Below are positions 26,292 to 36,890 of a stretch of DNA of 64,000 bases, piece by piece; the stretch's first letter is position 1, and every line of letters begins with the position of its first letter. Made by a program: the position numbers and the translations under genes. This DNA comes from Mucilaginibacter aquaedulcis (lineage in GTDB: Bacteria; Bacteroidota; Bacteroidia; Sphingobacteriales; Sphingobacteriaceae), in contig NZ_JAUFPR010000003.1 in NCBI RefSeq assembly GCF_030409325.1, forward strand, positions 124,001 to 188,000. Reading direction: 5' to 3'. The notes under the pieces were generated by a model. The model saw only the letters and a program-made list of their open reading frames with translations. It had not been told where the DNA came from and ran no database searches.

Positions 26292-28685
26292 ATGATCAGG
26301 AATTATATCAAAACGGCGTTTCGCAGTCTTTTAAAAAATAAAGGATTTACGTTCATCAATATTTTAGGGCTCTCTTTGGGTTTAGCTACCTGTCTGCTCA
26401 TCATATTTTTTGTGGTTGATGAGCTAAATTATGATCGCTATAACACTAAATTCAATAGAATATACCGGGTAAATACCGACGTTAAGTTTAACGGTACTAT
26501 ATCCTATTTTGCAGGCTCTCCCATACCTGTTGCAGATGCTTTAACCCGGGAGTTTCCGGAAGTTGAAAAAGCTGTACGGATAACTCCAGCCGTAAATATC
26601 CGTTTTAAAAAGGGCGATGAAATTGTTCGGGAAGATGGCGCTACCTTTTATTGCGAAACAGGCATATTTGATATTTTCACCTTACCTCTGCTTTCCGGCG
26701 ATCCTAAAACTGCACTTACAGAACCTAATAATGTTGTAATTACTGAATCAATAGCCAAAAAATATTTTAATCGTACCAATGTGGTAGGTGAAACGCTTTT
26801 TTTGGTTACCGATAGCAGCAATCATAAAATAAGTGGTGTAATGCGTGAGATGCCCCACCAATCACATTTTAAAGCTAATTTTCTGTTTGCCGCCAATGCG
26901 GTTGGCAAGGGTAATTGGAACAGTATCAGTCCTTTCATCACCTATATTTTGCTTAAACCTGGCACCAACCCGGCACGTTTTGAATCAAAGCTTGCTCCTT
27001 TGATGGAAAAAAACCTTTCAACAGCCAATTTTAATTATCAAAGGTTCAAATCAAACAATAACTACTTTAAACTTATAACCACTCCTTTAAAAGACATACA
27101 CTTAAAATCAAATCGTCAAGGCGAAATTGGTGTTAACGGCAACATACAATACATCTACATATTTTCGGTAGTAGCTTTGTTCATTTTACTATTGGCATGC
27201 ATTAATTTCATGAACTTGTCAACAGCCCGTTCGGCAAACAGAGCCCGTGAAGTTGGCGTGCGCAAGGTATTAGGATCATCTCGCAAGCACCTGATATTTC
27301 AGTTTTTGGCCGAATCATTAATAGTAACTTTCACCGCTGCCTTCATAGCCATGCTAACAGCCTGGGCCTTGCTGCCAATTTTTAATCATTTTGCAAATAA
27401 AGAATTAGTCATCACATGGAATGTACTAACCTGGCTACTACCCTCTATAATCGCTATTGTTATGGTGGTAGGCCTTTTAGCGGGCTCCTACCCAGCATTT
27501 TTCCTTTCTGCATTTCAACCCATTGATGTATTAAAGGGTAAATTGGCAACAGGCTTTAAAGGCGGCGCACTCAGAAGCACATTGGTTGTTTTTCAATTTT
27601 CTATTTCTATTTTTCTAATTATAGGTACGTTGGTAATATATAATCAGCTGCATTACATTCAAAATAAGGATCTTGGCTTTAACCGCAACCAGGTAATCAC
27701 TATTAATAGTGTAAATACATTAGATAATCCCCAGATATTGAAACAGGAAATAAAACAACTTCCAGGAGTAATCAATGCAACGCTTAGCAGCTACCTCCCT
27801 GTTGGCGGTTACCGGACAATTGGGTATGTATCACCAGATCAAAAAAACAGTCAGTCAACCCAGTTCTGGAAAGTTGATGAAGACTACCTGAACACCATGG
27901 GTATCACATTGAAAGAGGGCCGAAGTTTTTCTGCACAGTTTAAAACAGATTCAACAGCGGTAATCATCAATGAAACAGCGGCCAAAGTATTTGGCTATAA
28001 TAATCATGCTATTAATAAGCTTCTTTACACATGGAAGGGGAAAGAGATCGACAAAAAATACACTATTATTGGCGTTGTAAAAGATTTTAATTTCAGTTCG
28101 CTGCGCGATAATGTAAGTCCGCTGGTAATGGTAATGGCTAATGATTGGCTGGCCCGCTTAACCGTAAGGGTGAACACATCCAATTTACATGCGTTAATAA
28201 ATCTGATGGAAAACCAATGGAAAACCGTTGCCCCTCACGAGCGTTTTAATTATACATTTATGGACGATGATTTTGAAACCACGTATCGTACTGAGCAACG
28301 CATGGGTAATCTCTTCATAGTCTTTACTGTTTTAGCTATTGTTATTGCCTGCCTGGGATTATTTAGCCTGGCTGCTTACGCAGCAGAACAGCGTAACCGG
28401 GAAATTGGCATACGCAAAGTTTTGGGCGCAAGCGTCCCGGTTATTGTAAAAATGTTATCAAAGGACTTTATAAAATTGGTGATCATTTCGTTTTTGATAG
28501 CAGCGCCATTAGCCTGGCTAATTATGAACATCTGGTTGCAAGGCTTTGCCTACAGGCAGAACATCCAATGGTGGGAATTAGCGATTGCCGGCATCGGTTC
28601 CGTAGTTATTTGTTTTATCACTATTAGTACGCAATCATTGAAAGCGGCAATAGCCAACCCGGTTAATAGTTTGAAGAATGAATAG
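26292..28685 (+). CDS. FtsX/MacB-family ABC transporter permease
   Basis: A 797-residue inner-membrane permease with the Bacteroidota architecture: N-terminal helix (about 18-42), a MacB-type periplasmic domain, an FtsX core of three helices (about 285-400), a fourth helix near 430, a second periplasmic domain, and a second FtsX core (about 675-790). Signature sequences are ARSANRAREVGVRKVLGSSR and EQRNREIGIRKVLGAS. Such permeases export lipoproteins, peptides or antibiotics with a separate LolD-like ATPase; none is adjacent, so the partner is elsewhere. Confidence 0.9.
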   Translation: MIRNYIKTAFRSLLKNKGFTFINILGLSLGLATCLLIIFFVVDELNYDRYNTKFNRIYRVNTDVKFNGTISYFAGSPIPVADALTREFPEVEKAVRITPAVNIRFKKGDEIVREDGATFYCETGIFDIFTLPLLSGDPKTALTEPNNVVITESIAKKYFNRTNVVGETLFLVTDSSNHKISGVMREMPHQSHFKANFLFAANAVGKGNWNSISPFITYILLKPGTNPARFESKLAPLMEKNLSTANFNYQRFKSNNNYFKLITTPLKDIHLKSNRQGEIGVNGNIQYIYIFSVVALFILLLACINFMNLSTARSANRAREVGVRKVLGSSRKHLIFQFLAESLIVTFTAAFIAMLTAWALLPIFNHFANKELVITWNVLTWLLPSIIAIVMVVGLLAGSYPAFFLSAFQPIDVLKGKLATGFKGGALRSTLVVFQFSISIFLIIGTLVIYNQLHYIQNKDLGFNRNQVITINSVNTLDNPQILKQEIKQLPGVINATLSSYLPVGGYRTIGYVSPDQKNSQSTQFWKVDEDYLNTMGITLKEGRSFSAQFKTDSTAVIINETAAKVFGYNNHAINKLLYTWKGKEIDKKYTIIGVVKDFNFSSLRDNVSPLVMVMANDWLARLTVRVNTSNLHALINLMENQWKTVAPHERFNYTFMDDDFETTYRTEQRMGNLFIVFTVLAIVIACLGLFSLAAYAAEQRNREIGIRKVLGASVPVIVKMLSKDFIKLVIISFLIAAPLAWLIMNIWLQGFAYRQNIQWWELAIAGIGSVVICFITISTQSLKAAIANPVNSLKNE

Positions 28686-28750
28686 AGCTTAAGCAAAAGA
28701 GAAACTAAAGAGCATACCATGAATTTAGAACTTTACTTTAGGGTTTAGAA

Positions 28751-28784
28751 TTTGTTTTTTGCGCATTTATATAACATATATTTG
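28751..28784 (+). promoter_or_regulatory. Putative promoter of the quinone oxidoreductase gene
   Basis: TTTG (28751-28754), 22 bp, TATATTTG (28777-28784), matching the Bacteroidota consensus; the ATG is 17 bp further on at 28802. Confidence 0.6.
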
Positions 28785-28801
28785 CTATATAACTACTTGC
28801 A

Positions 28802-29785
28802 ATGAAAGCCATTATCATAACCCAGCCCGGCAAACCCTCGGTTTTGCAAATTGCAGAAAGGCCCAAACCCACTTATGGCGCAAATGAAGTTTTAATTAAG
28901 GTTGCTGCCGCAGGTGTAAATCGCCCGGATGTGCTGCAGCGCGAAGGTAAGTACCCGCCACCTGCAGATGTGGTACAGGATATTCCGGGTCTTGAAGTTG
29001 CCGGCACCGTAGTTGAAGTGGGTGCTGCCGTTACCCGGTGGAAAATTGGCGATAAAGTTTGCGCCCTGGTATCCGGAGGTGGTTATGCAGCATATTGCAG
29101 CGCCCACGAACTGCAATGCCTGCCCGTACCCGAAAATTTGTCTTTTACAGAAGCTGCATCCCTGCCTGAAACATTTTTTACCGTTTGGAGCAATGTATTT
29201 GACCGAGGCAATTTAAAAGATGGTGAAACCCTGCTGGTTCACGGCGGCTCGGGCGGTATTGGTGTAGCGGCCATACAAATAGCCAGTGCTTTAGGCCATA
29301 CGGTTTATACTACGGTGGGTTCTGATGAAAAATGCCACAGCTGCGAGGCGCTTGGTGCCGCGAGGGCCATTAACTACAAAACCGAAAACTTTAAAGAAGT
29401 TATTGAGCAGTTAACCAATGGCAAGGGTGTTGATGTGATATTAGATATGATAGGCGGCGATTATACCCCCGCCAACATTCAGTCATTAGCTATAGAGGGT
29501 CGGCTGGTGATGATTAATACCATGAACGGCAACAATGCCCAGGTAGATCTGGGCCGGGTGATGGTGAAAAGACTAACCATTACGGGCTCTACTTTACGAG
29601 CAAGAGATGCAGAATTTAAAGGTAGGATTGCTCAAAATCTGCTAAAAAGCATTTGGCCATTGCTGGCATCAGGAGCAATTAAGCCAGTTATATACAAGAT
29701 ATTTAAACCCGAAGAGGCAGCCCAGGCTCATGAGCTGATGGAAAGCAGCAGTCATATTGGTAAAATAGTACTCAGTTTTGAGTAA
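28802..29785 (+). CDS. NAD(P)H-quinone oxidoreductase, zinc-independent MDR family
   Basis: A 327-residue medium-chain dehydrogenase/reductase of the quinone oxidoreductase (PIG3/TP53I3-like) group: NRPDVLQREGKYPPP near the N-terminus, the NADPH loop VHGGSGGIGVAAIQ and ILDMIGGDY. Zinc-ligand cysteines are absent. It reduces quinones or enones with NADPH. It is monocistronic with its own promoter. Confidence 0.9.
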   Translation: MKAIIITQPGKPSVLQIAERPKPTYGANEVLIKVAAAGVNRPDVLQREGKYPPPADVVQDIPGLEVAGTVVEVGAAVTRWKIGDKVCALVSGGGYAAYCSAHELQCLPVPENLSFTEAASLPETFFTVWSNVFDRGNLKDGETLLVHGGSGGIGVAAIQIASALGHTVYTTVGSDEKCHSCEALGAARAINYKTENFKEVIEQLTNGKGVDVILDMIGGDYTPANIQSLAIEGRLVMINTMNGNNAQVDLGRVMVKRLTITGSTLRARDAEFKGRIAQNLLKSIWPLLASGAIKPVIYKIFKPEEAAQAHELMESSSHIGKIVLSFE

Positions 29786-29864
29786 CAAAAAACCTCAAAA
29801 TGACTGTTAAGAAAATATCGTAACAAATGTTGCTTTTGGTATTTAAATATTTGGATAGAAATCT

Positions 29865-29872
29865 TAACTTTG
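29865..29872 (+). promoter_or_regulatory. atpD -7 element
   Basis: TAACTTTG matches TAnnTTTG exactly and is followed by a 77-bp leader to the atpD ATG. TTTG-containing stretches lie upstream but not at the ideal spacing. Confidence 0.5.
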
Positions 29873-29933
29873 CGCCTCTGAAATAGCATCTTATATTTTA
29901 TTGCAACAGCTATTTATTAGAAAAATTCTTTAA

Positions 29934-31454
<1,521 letters not shown>

Positions 31455-31546
31455 TAACAAGTATTTAGTATCAGGTAGCAAGATTGCTATTTGATACTAA
31501 TTGCATAATACTTGATACTTGATACTAACTACTTGATACAAAAAAA
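31455..31546. repeat. Intercistronic palindrome (AGTATCAAGTATT word) between atpD and atpC
   Basis: CAAGTATT-TAGTATCA at the left pairs with TGATACTAA ... AATACTTG at the right with a 6-nt bulge, followed by tandem ACTTGATACTTGATACTA words up to the atpC ribosome-binding region. The same word recurs at 37958-38093 and 56202-56284. Confidence 0.75.
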
Positions 31547-31801
31547 ATGACTTTAGAAATTCTTACACCCGATAAAAAAGTATACGAGGGCGAAGCCACA
31601 TCGGTAACCGTTCCGGGTGCTTTGGGATTATTTGAAATATTAAACCACCACGCTCCTATCATCTCTACTTTGCAGGATGGTAAACTAACCGTGCGTGGCG
31701 GCAACGCTGGTAAAGAAGAAGTCTTTTTTATTAAAGGCGGTGTTGTTGAGGTATTAAACAATAAGGTTATTGTGCTTGCTGAAGGTATTCAGCACAAGTA
31801 A
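31547..31801 (+). CDS. atpC: F0F1 ATP synthase subunit epsilon, short form
   Basis: An 84-residue epsilon subunit with the complete N-terminal beta-sandwich (MTLEILTPDKKVYEGEATSV ... ILNHHAPIISTL, VRGG) that joins gamma to the c-ring. The C-terminal two-helix domain found in the usual ~135-residue protein, which inhibits ATP hydrolysis, is absent. Short epsilon is common in this phylum. It is co-transcribed with atpD and followed by a terminator. Confidence 0.95.
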   Translation: MTLEILTPDKKVYEGEATSVTVPGALGLFEILNHHAPIISTLQDGKLTVRGGNAGKEEVFFIKGGVVEVLNNKVIVLAEGIQHK

Positions 31802-31823
31802 ACCTTATACCCCAATATTTATA

Positions 31824-31861
31824 AAAACGTTCGGGTATAAATCCCCGGACGTTTTTTTTTG
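31824..31861 (+). terminator. atpDC terminator
   Basis: AAAACGTTCGGG (31824-31835) pairs with CCCGGACGTTTT (31844-31855, one G-U) and ends in nine T residues. Confidence 0.9.
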
Positions 31862-31906
31862 CACTTTTTTCGGCTGTCAGAGAATATTCTTGAAAATTGC
31901 GTGGCA

Positions 31907-32070
31907 GACTCACCCCGACATCGCTGCGCTTGTCGCCCCTCTCTTCGCCTGCGGCGGAAAGAGGGGATTTTGAAAATGGATGAAAGACAAGAGAGTGAGA
32001 AAAATATTTTCGTATCCCCTTTCCAGCGAAGCTGAAAAGGTCGACAAGCGCAGCGCAGATCGAGTGAGTC
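31907..32070. repeat. Composite 164-bp palindromic element
   Basis: Outer arms of about 30 bp: GACTCACCCCGACATCGCTG... at the left and its near complement ending ...GATCGAGTGAGTC at the right, both containing CGCTGCGCTTGTCG / CGACAAGCGCAGCG. Inside are two smaller hairpins, CCCCTCTCTT/AAAGAGGGG and CCTTTCCAGC/GCTGAAAAGG. No ORF. Looks like a MITE or REP-type dispersed element, but only one copy is in the window. Confidence 0.7.
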
Positions 32071-32573
32071 CGTAAACAGCTATTATCTAAACTATGCTCT
32101 GCACAAAATTAAGTACACTGAACAAACTGAACCCTTTTTTTACGACCTGAAGTTTAAAAGTTAATTAAATTAAGAGGGCTGAATTTTAAAGTATGAAGTA
32201 ACCGTAAGGCAACTTCAATAGCTAAAATCACATAAGGCATAGCAAGTAGATTTTACACAAGTAATAGCGGTATTTTACTCGTTTCAGGAAGAAAATCAAC
32301 AACTTACTATGCATGCATAAAATTTGTACCGAATACCGTTTTGAACTTTGGTATATTTTATAACATATTTAATTTCTATATTTATACTATGTAAAGAATT
32401 AAATTTTTTTAATAATTAAATAACAAAATAAAATACTTTTTGAAAATATTTTTTCTGATCCTTGCTATTTTTTACGGCTATATCTACCTTACAAATACAG
32501 ATTCGCACAGTATACATAAACCCGGATCAGCATACTAAATCATTTACTAATAAGGCTATCATAATAAACAAAA
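32071..32573. other. Long AT-rich leader region upstream of ilvD
   Basis: About 500 bp without a supported gene, ahead of an 11-gene operon. I looked for a branched-chain leader peptide and found none; the only open frame (TTG at 32462) runs into ilvD out of frame and has no Ile/Leu/Val run. A loose -7-like TACTTTTTG lies near 32434. A 7-bp pair CTGATCC/GGATCAG (near 32456 and 32523) brackets the last 75 bp before ilvD. The promoter is not resolved. Confidence 0.4.
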
Positions 32574-34286
32574 ATGAGTTCATCATCAGATACTACAGCG
32601 GCTATAGAATTGAACAAGTACAGCAAAACTTTTACGCAGGACGAAACACAGCCTGCCGCCAAGGCCATGTTATACGGAATAGGTTTAACCGATGACGATA
32701 TGGAAAAGGCACAGGTTGGCGTTGCCAGCATGGGCTACGATGGCAACACCTGCAACATGCACCTGAACGATCTGGCTAAGCTGGTTAAACAAGGCATCTG
32801 GGATGAGAATTTGGTAGGCCTTATATTCCATACCATTGGTGTAAGCGATGGCATGAGCAACGGTACAGAAGGTATGCGCTACTCATTAATGAGCCGTGAT
32901 ATTATTGCCGATTCCATTGAGGCTGTTACTGGTGCTCAATATTATGACGGTTTGATCACCCTGCCAGGCTGCGATAAAAACATGCCTGGCTCTATCATGG
33001 CTATGGGTCGTTTAAACCGTCCATCAATCATGGTATATGGTGGCACTATTAAACCAGGCCACTGGAAAGGTGAAGACCTGAACATTGTTTCGGCATTTGA
33101 AGCTTTAGGCAAAAAGATCGCCGGCCAGATAGATGATGTAGATTTTATGGGCGTTATCAAGAATGCCTGCCCGAGCGCTGGTGCCTGTGGTGGTATCTAT
33201 ACCGCCAATACCATGGCTGCCGCTATTGAGGCATTGGGTATGAGTTTGCCATACTCATCATCAAACCCTGCATTAAGCGAAGATAAAAAGGCAGAATGCC
33301 TTGCCGCCGGTAAAGCTATCAAGGTGTTGTTAGAAAAAGATATTAAACCATCAGATATCATGACCCGCGAGGCATTTGAAAATGCTATGGTAGTGATAAT
33401 GGTATTAGGTGGTTCAACCAATGCGGTATTGCACCTGATAGCAATGGCTAAAAGCGTTGGTGTTAAAGTAACCCAGGATGATTTTCAGGCGGTAAGTAAC
33501 CGTATCCCGGTTCTTGCCGATATGAAGCCAAGCGGTAAATACATGATGGAAGACCTCCACAACATTGGTGGTGTACCTGCCGTAATGAAATACTGCTTAA
33601 GCCAGGGTTGGTTAAATGGCGACTGCTTAACCGTTACCGGAAAAACCATTGCTGAGAATTTAGCTGAGGTTCCGGAGTTGAGTTTTGAAACACAAAAAAT
33701 TATTTTCCCGGCTACCAATCCAATTAAGGCTACCGGTCACTTACAGATATTGTACGGAAACCTTGCCGAAGGCGGCAGCGTAGCCAAAATTACCGGTAAA
33801 GAAGGCACCAGCTTTGAAGGTCCTGCCCGTGTATTTGATGGCGAGTTTGAACTGATACATGGTATACAAAGCGGCCGTGTTAAATCGGGCGATGTGGTAG
33901 TTATCCGCAACGTGGGCCCTAAGGGCGCACCGGGTATGCCGGAAATGCTTAAACCAACATCGGCCATATTTGGCGCCGGTTTAGGTAGCTCGGTAGCATT
34001 AATCACCGATGGTCGTTTTTCTGGCGGTACACACGGTTTTGTGGTTGGTCACATTACACCAGAAGCTTATGATGGTGGTGGTATCGCCTTTGTAAAGGAT
34101 GAAGACCGCATATTTATTGATGCTGTTAACCGCACCATCAACGTAATGATAAGCGATGAAGAATTTGCAGCCCGTAAAGCAGCATGGGTACAACCAGCTT
34201 TAAAGGTAAGCAAAGGCTTATTATACAGATATGCCAAAACGGTAAGCACAGCAGCCGAAGGTTGCGTAACCGACGAAATGCCATAA
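32574..34286 (+). CDS. ilvD: Dihydroxy-acid dehydratase
   Basis: A 570-residue IlvD/Edd-family iron-sulfur dehydratase making 2-keto acids from 2,3-dihydroxy acids in isoleucine and valine synthesis. Cluster cysteines lie in [19 protein letters not shown] and CPSAGACGG, plus the Cys near NTCNMH. The C-terminal [14 protein letters not shown] is typical. First gene of the ilv-leu operon. Confidence 0.97.
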   Translation: MSSSSDTTAAIELNKYSKTFTQDETQPAAKAMLYGIGLTDDDMEKAQVGVASMGYDGNTCNMHLNDLAKLVKQGIWDENLVGLIFHTIGVSDGMSNGTEGMRYSLMSRDIIADSIEAVTGAQYYDGLITLPGCDKNMPGSIMAMGRLNRPSIMVYGGTIKPGHWKGEDLNIVSAFEALGKKIAGQIDDVDFMGVIKNACPSAGACGGIYTANTMAAAIEALGMSLPYSSSNPALSEDKKAECLAAGKAIKVLLEKDIKPSDIMTREAFENAMVVIMVLGGSTNAVLHLIAMAKSVGVKVTQDDFQAVSNRIPVLADMKPSGKYMMEDLHNIGGVPAVMKYCLSQGWLNGDCLTVTGKTIAENLAEVPELSFETQKIIFPATNPIKATGHLQILYGNLAEGGSVAKITGKEGTSFEGPARVFDGEFELIHGIQSGRVKSGDVVVIRNVGPKGAPGMPEMLKPTSAIFGAGLGSSVALITDGRFSGGTHGFVVGHITPEAYDGGGIAFVKDEDRIFIDAVNRTINVMISDEEFAARKAAWVQPALKVSKGLLYRYAKTVSTAAEGCVTDEMP

Positions 34287-34287
34287 G

Positions 34288-34372
34288 GTTATACGTATAA
34301 CGTTTTAAGTTGTACACAATTGAAAATGGTAATAAAATAAAAACGTATCACGTAAAACGTACTACGTAAAAC
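34288..34372. repeat. Intercistronic repeat (ACGTAAAACGTA word) between ilvD and ilvB
   Basis: Left arm 34288-34315 begins GTTATACGTATAACGTTTT; right arm 34339-34372 has AAAACGTATCACGTAAAACG then TACTACGTAAAAC. The best facing 15-mers (TACGTATAACGTTTT against the complement of AAAACGTATCACGTA) match at 12 positions. The same word makes the element at 42551-42621. Confidence 0.7.
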
Positions 34373-34405
34373 AATAATAACATACAACATAATACCCAAC
34401 ACACT

Positions 34406-36142
34406 ATGGAAGTTGCACAGGAAACACTAACTACACCGGCTACAACAACAGCGGTAGAAGTTTCAGGATCAGTAGCATTATTGGAGGCATTAATTGTTGA
34501 AGGTGTTGATACCATCTTCGGCTATCCGGGTGGCGCTATCATGCCCATCTATGATGCTCTGTTTGATTATAATGATAAACTGAACCACATCCTGGTCCGT
34601 CATGAACAGGGTGGTATCCATGCAGGGCAAGGCTATGCGCGTACTTCGGGCAAAGTAGGTGTTGTATTTGCAACCAGCGGCCCCGGTGCAACCAACCTGG
34701 TAACCGGCCTGGCCGATGCCCAGATAGATAGCACACCATTAGTATGTATCACCGGGCAGGTATTCGCGCACCTTTTAGGTACAGATGCTTTCCAGGAAAC
34801 CGACGTGATCAACATCACCACCCCGGTAACCAAATGGAACTACCAGGTAACTGATGCCAACGAAATTCCTGAGGTAATTGCCAAAGCTTTTTACATAGCT
34901 AAAAGCGGCCGCCCCGGACCAGTGTTAATCGATATTACCAAAAACGCGCAGATACAAAAATTTAATTTTCAGGGTTATACCCCTTGCAACCATATCCGCA
35001 GCTACAGGCCAAAACCTATTGTACGTACACAATACATACAGGAAGCTGCCGAATTGATAAATCAGGCTAAAAAACCATTTATCATTTGGGGTCAGGGTGT
35101 AATATTGGGTAGTGCCGAGCAGGAGTTCAAAACTTTTATCGAAAAAAGCGGTATCCCTGCAGCATGGACAGTTTTAGGTGCAGGTGCCATCCCAACAGAT
35201 CACCCTCAAAACGTGGGTATGCTGGGTATGCACGGCAACTATGGCCCCAACGTATTAACCAACGAATGCGATGTACTGATAGCCATCGGTATGCGTTTTG
35301 ACGACCGTGTAACAGGCCGCCTTGATAAATACGCCAAGCAAGCTAAAGTGATCCATCTGGACATTGACCCTGCCGAGATTGATAAAAACGTTAAATCAAC
35401 CGTACCGGTATGGGGCGACTGTAAAGAAACCCTGCCTTTGCTTACCAAAGCCATTGAGCAAAAACAACATACCGAGTGGATAAATAAATTCCATGATTAC
35501 ACTCAACAGGAAGTTGAAGCGGTAATTCATCAGGAACTTAACCCAACCACGCCTGAAATGACCATGGGCGAGGTTATTAAACAACTGAACGAGATAACCA
35601 AAGGCGAAGCTATTATTGTAACCGACGTAGGTCAGCACCAAATGGTGGCCTGCCGTTATGCTAAGTTCAATAACACCCGCAGCAACGTTACCAGTGGCGG
35701 CTTAGGTACAATGGGCTTTGCCCTGCCTGCTGCCATCGGCGCTAAGTTTGGGGCTCAAGACCGTACCGTTGTAGCCATTATTGGTGATGGTGGTTTCCAG
35801 ATGACCTTGCAGGAACTGGGTACCATTATGCAAAGCGGTATCGATGTAAAGATAATTATTCTGAATAACCGCTTTTTAGGTATGGTAAGACAATGGCAGG
35901 AATTGTTTAACGAACGCCGTTACTCATTTGTAGATATTCAGAGCCCTGATTTTGTTGCCCTGGCTGCGGCTTATAGAATCCCGGGAAAACGGATTGAAGA
36001 TCGTACGGATCTGCCTGCGGCATTAAATGAAATGCTGAGCAACAAAGGTTCGTTCCTTTTAGAAGTGATGGTAACCAAGGAAAACAATGTGTTCCCGATG
36101 GTGCCGCAAGGATGTAGTGTAAGCGAAATCAGGCTTAAATAA
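34406..36142 (+). CDS. ilvB: Acetolactate synthase large subunit
   Basis: A 578-residue thiamine-diphosphate enzyme forming acetolactate or acetohydroxybutyrate from pyruvate. ThDP activation Glu is in RHEQGGIHAGQGYAR; the ThDP-Mg motif is GDGGFQMTLQELGTI ... NNRFLGMV. The small subunit gene ilvN follows by 28 bp. Length and domains are complete. Confidence 0.96.
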   Translation: MEVAQETLTTPATTTAVEVSGSVALLEALIVEGVDTIFGYPGGAIMPIYDALFDYNDKLNHILVRHEQGGIHAGQGYARTSGKVGVVFATSGPGATNLVTGLADAQIDSTPLVCITGQVFAHLLGTDAFQETDVINITTPVTKWNYQVTDANEIPEVIAKAFYIAKSGRPGPVLIDITKNAQIQKFNFQGYTPCNHIRSYRPKPIVRTQYIQEAAELINQAKKPFIIWGQGVILGSAEQEFKTFIEKSGIPAAWTVLGAGAIPTDHPQNVGMLGMHGNYGPNVLTNECDVLIAIGMRFDDRVTGRLDKYAKQAKVIHLDIDPAEIDKNVKSTVPVWGDCKETLPLLTKAIEQKQHTEWINKFHDYTQQEVEAVIHQELNPTTPEMTMGEVIKQLNEITKGEAIIVTDVGQHQMVACRYAKFNNTRSNVTSGGLGTMGFALPAAIGAKFGAQDRTVVAIIGDGGFQMTLQELGTIMQSGIDVKIIILNNRFLGMVRQWQELFNERRYSFVDIQSPDFVALAAAYRIPGKRIEDRTDLPAALNEMLSNKGSFLLEVMVTKENNVFPMVPQGCSVSEIRLK

Positions 36143-36170
36143 TCAGCCCTAAACTTTAACAAAACAAATT

Positions 36171-36776
36171 ATGAGCAATCAAGATACAGAGAAACAGGAA
36201 TTTAACATCACGGTTTATACCGAAAACCAAATTGGTTTATTAAACCGGATAGCTATTATATTTACACGCCGAAAAATCAATATCGAAAGCCTGAATACGT
36301 CGCCATCAGAAATTGAACGTATTCATCGATTTAACATAGTGATCACCGAATCGGAAGATGTAGTACGCAAGCTTACCCGCCAGATTGAAAAACAGGTAGA
36401 GGTATTAAAAGTATACTATCATACCAATGAAGACGTGATTTGGCAGGAATTAGCGTTATATAAAGTATCAACAGATGTTATTGCCGAGAAGGTAAGTGTT
36501 GAACGTTTACTGCGCGAAAACGGCGCACGTGTGGTTGTGCTGCGTAAAGATTATACAGTATTTGAAACCACCGGTCATCGCGAAGAGACCGACAACCTGA
36601 TCAATATATTACAGCCTTACGGCCTCATTGAGTTTGTTAGGAGCGCACGCGTGGCTATCATCAAAGATAGCGATGGCTTTAACCGCAAACTGCGCGAGTT
36701 TGAAAGACTTGAACCAGGTGAAGATGTTATCGAAAACGAATACCTCAATCAAGGGCAAAAGGTATTTACAATGTAG
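36171..36776 (+). CDS. ilvN: Acetolactate synthase small (regulatory) subunit
   Basis: A 201-residue regulatory subunit with an N-terminal ACT domain (ITVYTENQIGLLNRIAIIF and NIESLNTSPSE), which binds valine, and a C-terminal ALS_ss_C-like domain (VLRKDYTVFETTGHREETD). It activates IlvB and gives feedback control. The arrangement directly after ilvB is canonical. Confidence 0.94.
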   Translation: MSNQDTEKQEFNITVYTENQIGLLNRIAIIFTRRKINIESLNTSPSEIERIHRFNIVITESEDVVRKLTRQIEKQVEVLKVYYHTNEDVIWQELALYKVSTDVIAEKVSVERLLRENGARVVVLRKDYTVFETTGHREETDNLINILQPYGLIEFVRSARVAIIKDSDGFNRKLREFERLEPGEDVIENEYLNQGQKVFTM

Positions 36777-36781
36777 AAAAA

Positions 36782-36806
36782 TGTTATTGCGAGTGTAGCA
36801 ATGACA
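36782..36806. repeat. Short GTCATTGCGAG-family hairpin between ilvN and ilvC
   Basis: TGTTATTGC and GCAATGACA pair around GAGTGTA; a minimal copy of the palindrome at 39527-39610. Confidence 0.65.
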
Positions 36807-36890
36807 ATAGATAAATTATTAACAGCAAATTAATCGGTGATACCACTTTAAAAAGTGGCCATCATCAAAATCAATAAAATAAACAAAACA

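Noticed and set aside
32462-32695. 77-codon ORF ahead of and overlapping ilvD, considered as an attenuation leader peptide
   Set aside because: TTG start, no Ile/Leu/Val run, and it overlaps ilvD by over 100 bp in another frame.
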